From Bacteroides sp. CAG:1060 (GTDB taxonomy: Bacteria > Bacteroidota > Bacteroidia > Bacteroidales > UBA932), in the NCBI GenBank assembly GCA_000432655.1, contig HF986346.1:30794-38110 (forward strand): a DNA stretch of 7,317 nucleotides, written 5' to 3'. The notes beneath the pieces were generated by a model. The model was not told the origin of the DNA, made no database searches, and saw only the letters and a list, made by a program, of their open reading frames with translations. Both the position numbers and the translations under genes were made by a program. Positions 1-7,014 of this stretch are shown in pieces (within the stretch, counting starts at the first letter, position 1; each line of letters opens with the position of its first letter).

Positions 1-1182
1 GAAGGCACTGGTGCCGTGGCTGATAAGAGGCAGTGTCTGGCCTGTCATCGGGCCGATGTCGGCATTTACGAACATGTGCAGAAATGCCTGTCCCGTGATG
101 AGAAGACAGAGACCGGCCACGGATATTTTTGCAAATTCATCGTTCCCGCAGTTCCTGACTATGATGGACCCGCGTGCCAAAAGGGACAGGTACAATACGA
201 GAACAAAGATACCACCTGCCAGACCGTATTCTTCTATTATAAAGCTGTATATATAGTCTTCCGAATAGTCAGGCACTTTATATTTCTGGGTGCTTTCTCC
301 CGGACCCTTTCCAATCAATCCTCCTTCTTTGATGGCTATTTTTGCGCTGTATGGCTGCCTTATTTCGTCAAGCGCCAGATTGTAATCCCTGCTGTTTTTC
401 GGGGATTCAAGGAACTTTTTCTCCCAGTCCTCGCTTTCGAACACGCGTGCTATTCCGGTGCCTATTCGGGACATCATCTTTCCGTCCGATATCCTGTATA
501 TACCGAAGCAAATCATTACCGCTGTGATGCCGCAGGCGCCCAGTATCAGCATGTCCTTGAGGTTTCCGCCGCCGAGCAGTATCACTATGTACATGATTCC
601 GCCTATGAACAGTGCACTTGAGTTGCTTCCCGGGATTATCATTACGAAAATCACAAGGAACGGGATATACAGGTACAGAATCTTTTTCCATTTCTCGCTT
701 AGGGACCTTCCGGGCATCAGACGGCAGTTTCGCTTGATGGCATCAATGGCCCACGCAAGATACATGACCATTGCCACCTTGACTATCTCGAACACATGTA
801 TCTGCATGCCGTTAAACTGTAGTACGCGGTATGCTCCGTTGGTATCTATTGCCTTGACCACAGGCGTGCTTATGCGCAGGTCAAGCAGTAGCAGCAATAC
901 AAAGGACAGCAGCAATCCGAAACTGCTGGCTACCCTGAATATGCTGATTCTCTTTATGTTGTATAATAATATTACAAGTACAAGTCCTCCGAGTACCGTC
1001 TTGAACTGTTCGGTAACCACATCAATTCGGCTCATTTCGTCTTTCAGCAGTCTTGATGATGATGAGAACATGCATACGATAGACGCAAGGAACAGCAAAA
1101 GCACGATTATCCAGACCACTTTGTCTCCTTCGAAGTGGTCCGCAAATGTCCAAAATGTGCTTTCCTTGGTTTTCCTTGCCAT
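1..1182 (-). CDS. ftsW: FtsW, SEDS-family septal peptidoglycan glycosyltransferase (3' end cut by window edge)
   Basis: Integral membrane protein that polymerises lipid II into septal glycan strands together with FtsI. The frame opens at ATG 1182 and stays open to base 1, giving 394 residues without a stop; the C-terminus lies beyond the left edge. I see hydrophobic segments near residues 22-39, 60-76, 82-101, 131-148, 168-184, 189-205, 211-229, 313-337 and 352-375. A large extracytoplasmic loop (about 230-312) contains IKEGGLIGKGPGES (284-297). It also contains PDYSEDYIY (304-312), which aligns with the family's PEAHTDFIF and keeps the Asp (D309) proposed to be catalytic. The C-terminal signature appears as TGQTLPLISHGTSAF (380-394). 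Oddity: the usual GARRW...QPSE region reads GAYRV...HVFE (117-132). The start follows the murD stop after 4 nt, so translation probably depends on murD. RodA, the elongation paralogue, is the alternative, but the dcw position argues for FtsW. Confidence 0.93.
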   Translation of the reverse strand, partial: MARKTKESTFWTFADHFEGDKVVWIIVLLLFLASIVCMFSSSSRLLKDEMSRIDVVTEQFKTVLGGLVLVILLYNIKRISIFRVASSFGLLLSFVLLLLLDLRISTPVVKAIDTNGAYRVLQFNGMQIHVFEIVKVAMVMYLAWAIDAIKRNCRLMPGRSLSEKWKKILYLYIPFLVIFVMIIPGSNSSALFIGGIMYIVILLGGGNLKDMLILGACGITAVMICFGIYRISDGKMMSRIGTGIARVFESEDWEKKFLESPKNSRDYNLALDEIRQPYSAKIAIKEGGLIGKGPGESTQKYKVPDYSEDYIYSFIIEEYGLAGGIFVLVLYLSLLARGSIIVRNCGNDEFAKISVAGLCLLITGQAFLHMFVNADIGPMTGQTLPLISHGTSAF

Positions 1183-1186
1183 AGTA

Positions 1187-2545
1187 TTATAGATGTCTTA
1201 CTGCTTCTTTGAACTGCCGTCCCCTGTCTTCATAACTCTTGAACAGGTCGAAACTTGCGCAGCACGGACTCAGAAGAACCACGTCTCCACTGCCTGCAAA
1301 TGCCGCTGATGCTTTGACAGCCTGCTCGGCGGAAGCGGTATCCACGATTTTGTCGGCTCCTACGATTCCTTCAAAGGCTTCGTGAATCTTATGGTTGTCT
1401 ATTCCGAGACATACGATGGCCTTGACTTTGCTCTTTACAAGTTCGTTGAGTACGCTGTAGTCGTTGCCCTTGTCCTTGCCGCCGACTATCCATACTACGG
1501 GTTTGGTCTGGCACTCGAGCGCGTACCATGCAGAATCTACATTCGTTGCCTTGGAATCATTGATGTACAGTACCCCGCCTACGCTCAGTACCGGTTCGAG
1601 ACGGTGCTCGATAGGAGAGAAACTCTTGAGGCTGTTGCGGATTATCTCGTCGCTGATACCTGTGGCTTTTGCCGCAAGGGCTGCCGCCATTGAGTTGTAT
1701 ATGTTGTGCTTCCCGCCGAGAGCAAGTTCCTGAAGATATATTTCGCTCTGCTCGTCTTCGTACCGCACGATGATTTTGTCGTCTTTGAGGAATGCTCCCT
1801 GCTGCACTTCCTTCTCCTGTGAGAACGGGAGCATCTTGGCCTTGAGCACAATGTCGTTCAAGTGCTCAATGGTAATGGCATCGTCTGAGTCGAAGATGAA
1901 ACAGTCTTCCGGACGGAGATTCCGTGCTATGCGGAACTTGGCGCGGACATAGTTCTCCATCTTGTTGTCATAGCGGTCCAGATGGTCCGGAGTGATATTG
2001 GTGATAATTGCAATGTCCGGACGGAAATCATACACGTCGTCAAGCTGGAAACTGCTTATTTCGAGCACGTAATAGTCATAGTGGCAGGTTGCCACCTGAT
2101 ATGCGTAGCTCTGGCCTATGTTGCCGCCGAGGCCCGCGTTGAGCCCGGCTTCCTTGAGCAGATAGTATATAAGGGAAGTAGTGGTCGTCTTTCCGTTGGA
2201 ACCGGTGATGCAGATTTTTTTCGCATTGTCATATCTGGAAGCGAACTCTATCTCGGACACGATGTGTGTGCCCTGTGCTCTTAGCGCCTGGATCATTGGA
2301 GCAGTCTCGGGGATTCCCGGACTCTTTACCACTTCGTCTGCGTTAAGTATCAGATTCTCGCTGTGTCCACCCTCTTCGAACTGGATGTTCCATTCCCGCA
2401 GAGTGGATGCATACTCTTCTTTTATTGTCCCGCAGTCAGACAGGAATACGTCGAATCCCTTGACTTTTGCAAGTACTGCTGCACCGACTCCGCTCTCGGC
2501 ACCTCCGAGAACTACGATTCTTGCTTTGTTGATTTCGTTTGTCAT
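1187..2545 (-). CDS. murD: MurD, UDP-N-acetylmuramoyl-L-alanine--D-glutamate ligase
   Basis: Cytoplasmic ATP-dependent ligase that adds D-glutamate to UDP-MurNAc-L-Ala, the second stem-peptide step. It has 452 residues, a normal length for the family, from ATG 2545 to TAA. The N-terminal Rossmann-like UDP-binding domain begins VVLGGAESGVG (11-21). The ATP P-loop is ITGSNGKTTTT (113-123), with Ser where many homologues have Thr. Further Mur-ligase marks are EISSFQLD (162-169), ITPDHLDRY (184-192, H188) and RAKFRI (201-206), whose K203 is the expected carbamylated lysine. GKHNIYNSMAAALAA (278-292) follows. The C-terminal substrate domain carries EHRLEPV (313-319), the MurD hallmark NDSKATN (329-335), and LLSPCCASFDLFKSYEDRG (424-442), where E. 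coli has SPACAS. The gene lies 9 nt after mraY and 4 nt before ftsW. No catalytic residue appears to be missing. Confidence 0.98.
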   Translation of the reverse strand: MTNEINKARIVVLGGAESGVGAAVLAKVKGFDVFLSDCGTIKEEYASTLREWNIQFEEGGHSENLILNADEVVKSPGIPETAPMIQALRAQGTHIVSEIEFASRYDNAKKICITGSNGKTTTTSLIYYLLKEAGLNAGLGGNIGQSYAYQVATCHYDYYVLEISSFQLDDVYDFRPDIAIITNITPDHLDRYDNKMENYVRAKFRIARNLRPEDCFIFDSDDAITIEHLNDIVLKAKMLPFSQEKEVQQGAFLKDDKIIVRYEDEQSEIYLQELALGGKHNIYNSMAAALAAKATGISDEIIRNSLKSFSPIEHRLEPVLSVGGVLYINDSKATNVDSAWYALECQTKPVVWIVGGKDKGNDYSVLNELVKSKVKAIVCLGIDNHKIHEAFEGIVGADKIVDTASAEQAVKASAAFAGSGDVVLLSPCCASFDLFKSYEDRGRQFKEAVRHL

Positions 2546-2554
2546 AATGTGCGA

Positions 2555-3712
2555 TTATCTGATTTTCAATAAGGCCAGTGTGCTGACCGCGAGTATTATT
2601 CCTACTATCCAGAACCTTGTCACGATTCGTGGCTCCGGTATTCCCTGTTTCTGGTAATGGTGATGCAGGGGAGCCATCAGAAAGACTCTTCGGCCCTCTC
2701 CGTATTTTCGTTTGGTATATTTGAACCAGCCTTTCTGAATGATTACGGACAGGCTTTCCATCAGGAAGATTCCGCAAAGTATCGGAAGAAGCAGCTCTTT
2801 TCGTATAAGCACTGCGCTGACACCGATTATGCCTCCGATTGTAAGGCTTCCGGTATCACCCATAAATACTTGTGCCGGGAATGTGTTGAACCATAAGAAA
2901 CCCAGAAGAGCCCCCACGAAAGCCGCCATATAGATGGCTACTTCTCCCGAACCGGGGATATGCATTATGTTGAGGTATTTGGCGTCGAGGACGTCTCCGC
3001 TGAGCCATGCCATTACTCCGATGACAACGCCCACTATGGCTGACGTTCCGGTCGCAAGTCCGTCCATACCGTCCGTCAGATTGGTTCCGTTGGAGCAGGC
3101 CAGTATCACAAATATGATCATTATCATATAGATTCCCCACGATACGTAAACTCCCAACTGACCCTTGAATATAGAGAGCCAGGAATAATCGAATTCGTGC
3201 TCCTTCACGAACGGAATCGTGGTGACGAGTCTGTCTGAATGGATGTCGGGACTTATGCATACGGACAGTGCGATGACCAGTCCGAGTCCGAACTGCAGAA
3301 GGAGTTTCATCCTGGCGCTCATGCCATCCTTATTGTGCTTGAACACCTTGATGTAGTCATCGGTAAACCCGATGGCGCCGCACCACAGGGTGGTGATTAT
3401 GAGGAGTATCGTATAAACGCTGTCCAGACGGCATACAAGCAGGGCGGAACCCAGCAGTGCCACTATTATTATGATTCCTCCCATCGTCGGGGTGCCTTTC
3501 TTCTGCATCTGCCCCTCCAGACCGAGATCCCTTATGGTCTCTCCTATCTGCTTGAGCTGGAGTTTCGCTATAATCTTTTTGCCGGCGAAATATGCTATAA
3601 GCATGCTCAGGATTGCTGCCAATATCGCCCTGAACGACAAATAGTTGAACAATCCCGTTCCCGGGATGTCCGCCCCTATGCTTTCTAACCAATGTGCGAG
3701 ATGATACAACAT
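2555..3712 (-). CDS. mraY: MraY, phospho-N-acetylmuramoyl-pentapeptide transferase
   Basis: Polytopic inner-membrane enzyme that moves phospho-MurNAc-pentapeptide from UDP to undecaprenyl phosphate, forming lipid I. It has 385 residues, against about 360 in E. coli. Family marks in order are KQIGETIRDLGLEGQ (54-68) and KKGTPTMGG (71-79). FTDDY (116-120) supplies the Asp pair D118/D119. NGTNLTDGMDGLA (208-220) has D214 and D217. FMGDTGS (283-289) has D286, and APLHHHY (347-353) is the histidine motif. Roughly ten hydrophobic segments can be picked out. The extra length sits mainly at about 152-188, a polar loop containing TTIPFVKEHEFDY (164-176), which I recognise as typical of Bacteroidota MraY. 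The ATG at 3712 starts 2 nt after the murE stop with no Shine-Dalgarno-like sequence, so it is probably translated by re-initiation or coupling. murF, which sits between murE and mraY in E. coli, is absent here. Confidence 0.98.
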   Translation of the reverse strand: MLYHLAHWLESIGADIPGTGLFNYLSFRAILAAILSMLIAYFAGKKIIAKLQLKQIGETIRDLGLEGQMQKKGTPTMGGIIIIVALLGSALLVCRLDSVYTILLIITTLWCGAIGFTDDYIKVFKHNKDGMSARMKLLLQFGLGLVIALSVCISPDIHSDRLVTTIPFVKEHEFDYSWLSIFKGQLGVYVSWGIYMIMIIFVILACSNGTNLTDGMDGLATGTSAIVGVVIGVMAWLSGDVLDAKYLNIMHIPGSGEVAIYMAAFVGALLGFLWFNTFPAQVFMGDTGSLTIGGIIGVSAVLIRKELLLPILCGIFLMESLSVIIQKGWFKYTKRKYGEGRRVFLMAPLHHHYQKQGIPEPRIVTRFWIVGIILAVSTLALLKIR

Positions 3713-3714
3713 AT

Positions 3715-5181
3715 CTACAATGTCTTGAATGCTTCTTCTACAATTTCTCTTTCATCAAAATGGCGTTTGTCCTTGCCGATAATCTGGTACGTTTCATGAC
3801 CCTTCCCGGCGAGCAGCAGTACCGCTCCCTTGTCTGCAAGCATAATGGCGGTGCGGATTGCCTCCTTCCTGTCACTTATGCTCAATGTCTTGGCCAGACC
3901 TGTCGGCGTCAAGCCGCCTTTGATTTCTTCTATAATCTCCGAGGTGCTTTCGGTACGGCTGTTGTCGGAAGTAAGGATGATGCGGTCTGCGTACTTCTCC
4001 GCGACTGCGCCCATTTCCGGGCGTTTGGTCCTGTCTCTGTCTCCTCCACATCCGAACAGGCAGATAAGCTGTCTTTCCGGCCCGATGTCCCTGAGGGTTT
4101 TGAGCACGTTTTCGAGTGCGTCCGGCGTGTGAGCGTAATCTATCACTACGGTGAGGTCTTTCGGTCCGCGGATGGTTTCAAGCCTTCCTTTTGCCGATTC
4201 CAGTCCGGACAGGGCAATCATGGTTTCTTCCGCCCCGGCGCCGAGCGTTACGGCTGTTGTATACAAGGCCAGCAGGTTATATGCGTTATGCGCTCCCACC
4301 AGTCTTGTCCATACTTCTTTCCCGTCTATATTCAGCAGCATACCGTCGAATCCTTCCTCGATGATGCGGCATTTGTGGTCAGCGGCGGTTTTGCAACCGT
4401 ATGTGACGATGTGTGCCTTGGTATTCTGCACCATTATGCGTCCGTTCCGGTCATCGGTATTGGTGATGGCGTATGCATCCTTGGAGAGCTGGTCGAAGAA
4501 CGCCTGCTTGCAGCGCAGGTATTCCGCGAACGTTCCGTGGTAGTCAAGATGGTCGTGCGTGAGGTTTGAAAATATCCCCACCTTGAATTCCAGACCTTCC
4601 ACCCGTTTCTGGTCCACCCCGATGGAACTGACTTCCATGAAGCAATACTCGCATCCGGCTTTGCACATCCGGTCCAGCAGGGCATTGATGGTTATCGGAT
4701 CGGAAGTTGTGTTGGCGGTTTCCAGCCTGACCGAACCTACATAATTGGCGATGGTTGACATCAGACCGCATTCGTAGCCAAGGCTGCGGAAAAGGTTGTA
4801 CAGCAGAGTTACGGTAGTTGTCTTGCCGTTGGTGCCGGTGATTCCTACCAGGTTCAGTTTCCCGCTCGGATGCTCGTAGAAAGCATCTGCGGCCATTGCT
4901 GCGGCGAGCCGGCTGTCTTTTACGTGGACTGTCGTTCCGTGGAAGGCTGACAGGTACTCTTTCTCCGCCGGGTCTCCTTCTTCAAGAATCACTGCAGCGG
5001 CTCCTGCCTCGATGGCTGCTTTTATGTATTGTCTTCCGTCATTGCCACATCCGCTTACCGCCACGAAAAGGCTCCCCGGAGCTACTTTCCGTGAATCGTT
5101 GGTGATGGCGTCAATCTCGACGGCGGTATTGCCTGAGACCGATGTGACAGCGCACCTTTTTATGATTTCTTCAAGTTTCAT
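3715..5181 (-). CDS. murE: MurE, UDP-MurNAc-tripeptide synthetase (probably meso-diaminopimelate-adding)
   Basis: Cytoplasmic ATP-dependent ligase that adds the third stem-peptide residue to UDP-MurNAc-L-Ala-D-Glu. It has 488 residues, a normal length. The N-terminal UDP-binding domain has NDSRKVAPGSLFVAVSG (28-44). The P-loop is GITGTNGKTTT (113-123). EVSS (183-186), SNLTHDHLDYHGT (205-217) and YLRCKQAFF (221-229) follow, with K225 as the expected carbamylated lysine. The C-terminal domain has DYAHTPDAL (348-356), FGCGGDRDRTKRP (376-388) and GKGHE (459-463). The specificity loop reads SDNSRTES (405-412) instead of the DNPR typical of diaminopimelate-type enzymes. R409, whose equivalent contacts the second carboxylate of diaminopimelate in E. 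coli MurE, is kept, so meso-diaminopimelate is still the likeliest substrate. A second departure is I187 where His usually follows EVSS. The ATG overlaps the ftsI stop in an ATGA. An L-lysine-adding enzyme is less likely but not excluded. Confidence 0.96.
   Translation of the reverse strand: MKLEEIIKRCAVTSVSGNTAVEIDAITNDSRKVAPGSLFVAVSGCGNDGRQYIKAAIEAGAAAVILEEGDPAEKEYLSAFHGTTVHVKDSRLAAAMAADAFYEHPSGKLNLVGITGTNGKTTTVTLLYNLFRSLGYECGLMSTIANYVGSVRLETANTTSDPITINALLDRMCKAGCEYCFMEVSSIGVDQKRVEGLEFKVGIFSNLTHDHLDYHGTFAEYLRCKQAFFDQLSKDAYAITNTDDRNGRIMVQNTKAHIVTYGCKTAADHKCRIIEEGFDGMLLNIDGKEVWTRLVGAHNAYNLLALYTTAVTLGAGAEETMIALSGLESAKGRLETIRGPKDLTVVIDYAHTPDALENVLKTLRDIGPERQLICLFGCGGDRDRTKRPEMGAVAEKYADRIILTSDNSRTESTSEIIEEIKGGLTPTGLAKTLSISDRKEAIRTAIMLADKGAVLLLAGKGHETYQIIGKDKRHFDEREIVEEAFKTL
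5178..5181 (-). other. ATGA stop-start overlap coupling ftsI and murE
   Basis: The murE ATG (5181-5179) and the ftsI TGA (5180-5178) share bases. Such overlaps usually make translation of the second gene depend on ribosomes finishing the first. No Shine-Dalgarno sequence precedes the murE ATG; the ftsI tail here is A-rich (CAGAAAAGAAA). Coupling is inferred, while the overlap is seen directly. Confidence 0.8.
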
Positions 5182-7013
5182 TTTCTTTTCTGTCTCAATG
5201 TCTCCTGAAAGTATGGATCTATGTCGTAAACTCTGTCTATAACAGTTCTTATGGCCTTTGCAGGTATGCCTCCTCCCTGGAAGCTTTTGTTCGTAGGCTT
5301 GGAATACACCACGCTGATGATGCTGTACTGCGGGTCTTCGGCAGGGAAAAAGCCCACGAAAGTTCCCTGATATTTGCGGCGTCCGTGCTCATCGACATAT
5401 TTGCCGTTGGCGTAGGTTCCGAAAGAGGTTCCTGTCTTTCCGGCAACGCTGCACTTGGCTCCTTTGAGCCTTTTGGCCGTACCGTCTTCGGTCACGGCTT
5501 TAAGTGCCCTTGTGATAGTGTCCGCCACGGCTTTGGAGCAGACGGCGGAATTCAGTATTCCGGGGCCGTTCACCAGATATGGCTTCATCATCTTTCCTTT
5601 GTTGGCGATTGCGTTGTAAAAGGTGAGTATATGAATCGGTGTCTCTTCCGTACTGTAGCCGAATGCTATGGAGCCAAGGTCCGTGTTGGTCCAGTATCTT
5701 GTCTTCGGGCTCGGTATTGTAGGAGTCTGCAGACCGTCAAGGTCAAAATCGAACGCTTCTCCGAGTTTGTAGCTGTATATGTTGGAAAGGAATTTGTCCG
5801 TGCCGTCATAACCGTCTCTCTTTCCATAGTATTTTACTGCAAGCGTGGCGAAAACATAGTTGGAGGATATCTTGAATCCGTCGAGGATGGAGATTCTGTC
5901 CGTATGGTGATTTCTGGCAAACTCAGGGATGTGCGCGTCGTTGATGGATGTTCCTTCTACATGCCCGCTTTTTGCCGGCAGTGTCTCGTCGAGGCTTTTG
6001 ATGTATCCGTCGTTGAGTACAGACATCAGTGTGACTGTCTTGAACACGGAGCCCGGTTCTGCCTTGCGGCCCACCGCGTAATTCTGTATTTCTCCGAATT
6101 TGCCGCTTTTGGCATCCCTTACCAGATTGACCATTGCTCTGATTGCACCGGTTTTGGTCTCCATGAGCACAAGGCATGCTCCTTCGAGTGCATCTTCGTT
6201 CTCAATTTGCTCCCTGAGGGCATTGTCTGCAATATCTTGATAGTCAATATTCAGGGTCGTGATGATATCTTTCCCGTCTATGGCCATCCTTACAGTGCTG
6301 TCGCTGTTCTGTATGCGGCCGTAGTCGGTGTTTCTCAGATATTCTATACCTTCCGTTCCGTGTAGGATGTAGTCATATTTGCCTTCGATTCCTATGTGGG
6401 TATTGGTGACCTGTACCTTGTTGTTGCGTACGAAACCGATGGTTCTTCTGGCGAGTTCCCCGTACGGATAACGGCGCACGTTCTCTCTTTCCACTACGAC
6501 TCCGCCCTTGTATCTGCCTTCATTGAAAAGCGGCAGTTCCATCAGGCGCTTGTACGTGTTGTGATCGACCCGTGTGCCGATTCTCAGGTATTTCTTCCCT
6601 TTTTTGCGTCCGTCTGAAAGTGCCTTGTAGTATGAGGCCGCACTCTTGTCTCCGAATTCTTTGGACAGTCCTTCTGCAAGCAGTCTGGCTTTTTTGTGCC
6701 ACTCTATTTCATGTTTGCAGGTGTCGCTTTCGGCTTTCATGACGGTGCAGTCAATGAAGAACTGGTATTCCGGGCAGGACAATGCCAGAATTCTGCCCTG
6801 GGAGTCGATTATCCGGCCTCTTTTAGGCTCGATGCTCTTCTCGATGGAGGCCGGCGTGAGAGCGTCCACGATTCTCTGATCCGGCTTTTGGATCTGGATT
6901 CTGATTATCTGAAATACTATAGCTACCGCTCCTATGAGCAGCAACAGGTAAATCACATAGAGAATTACCCCTATGCGATCCCTCTTTTTAGTATTTCCGG
7001 TCTGGCTTGTCAT
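5178..7013 (-). CDS. ftsI: FtsI (PBP3-like), class B penicillin-binding protein, septal transpeptidase
   Basis: Membrane-anchored DD-transpeptidase that cross-links septal peptidoglycan and works in complex with FtsW. It has 611 residues. A short basic N-terminus (KKRDR, 9-13) precedes one transmembrane helix at about 14-39, giving an N-in topology. The pedestal/dimerisation domain spans about 60-240 and opens with PKRGRIIDSQGRILA (63-77). The transpeptidase domain spans about 270-597. It has all three active-site motifs: SVFK (322-325, nucleophile S322), SSN (383-385, SxN class) and KTGT (526-529). The protein ends about 80 residues after KTG, so there is no C-terminal PASTA domain. The region after the pedestal start (about 97-148) is lysine-rich. 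The ATG at 7013 comes 1 nt after the ftsL stop, and the leader contains AGGAAAATAAA, which is at most a weak ribosome-binding sequence. Position between ftsL and murE separates it from the elongation PBP2. Confidence 0.97.
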   Translation of the reverse strand: MTSQTGNTKKRDRIGVILYVIYLLLLIGAVAIVFQIIRIQIQKPDQRIVDALTPASIEKSIEPKRGRIIDSQGRILALSCPEYQFFIDCTVMKAESDTCKHEIEWHKKARLLAEGLSKEFGDKSAASYYKALSDGRKKGKKYLRIGTRVDHNTYKRLMELPLFNEGRYKGGVVVERENVRRYPYGELARRTIGFVRNNKVQVTNTHIGIEGKYDYILHGTEGIEYLRNTDYGRIQNSDSTVRMAIDGKDIITTLNIDYQDIADNALREQIENEDALEGACLVLMETKTGAIRAMVNLVRDAKSGKFGEIQNYAVGRKAEPGSVFKTVTLMSVLNDGYIKSLDETLPAKSGHVEGTSINDAHIPEFARNHHTDRISILDGFKISSNYVFATLAVKYYGKRDGYDGTDKFLSNIYSYKLGEAFDFDLDGLQTPTIPSPKTRYWTNTDLGSIAFGYSTEETPIHILTFYNAIANKGKMMKPYLVNGPGILNSAVCSKAVADTITRALKAVTEDGTAKRLKGAKCSVAGKTGTSFGTYANGKYVDEHGRRKYQGTFVGFFPAEDPQYSIISVVYSKPTNKSFQGGGIPAKAIRTVIDRVYDIDPYFQETLRQKRK

Positions 7014-7014
7014 T

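Noticed and set aside
1053..1064. Short in-frame repeat of four TCA codons in ftsW (residues 40-43, Ser).
   Set aside because: Four units inside a conserved serine-rich turn after the first membrane helix are too few to suggest slippage or phase variation.
458..1192. Plus-strand open frame (244 codons) opposite ftsW, plus a second one at 16-621.
   Set aside because: The minus-strand frame across this whole region is a complete SEDS protein apart from the window edge. The plus-strand translations are serine- and isoleucine-rich shadows of it.
2183..2202. Ser in the MurD P-loop (GSNGKT) considered as an unusual change.
   Set aside because: Ser for Thr is conservative, all nucleotide-binding Gly, Lys and Thr positions are kept, and I believe the variant is common in this phylum.
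2546..2554. Longest gap between genes (mraY-murD, 9 nt) considered as a regulatory site.
   Set aside because: It is too short for a promoter or terminator, and no inverted repeat or Shine-Dalgarno sequence is visible.
3694..4569. Plus-strand open frame (291 codons) opposite murE.
   Set aside because: It is antisense to the well-conserved MurE C-terminal and central domains, and its composition is cysteine- and phenylalanine-rich with no recognisable motif.
5385..6365. Long plus-strand open frame (326 codons) opposite ftsI.
   Set aside because: It lies wholly inside ftsI on the other strand, its cysteine-, histidine- and tyrosine-rich translation resembles no family I know, and ftsI has all its catalytic motifs. 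It is a by-product of codon use.
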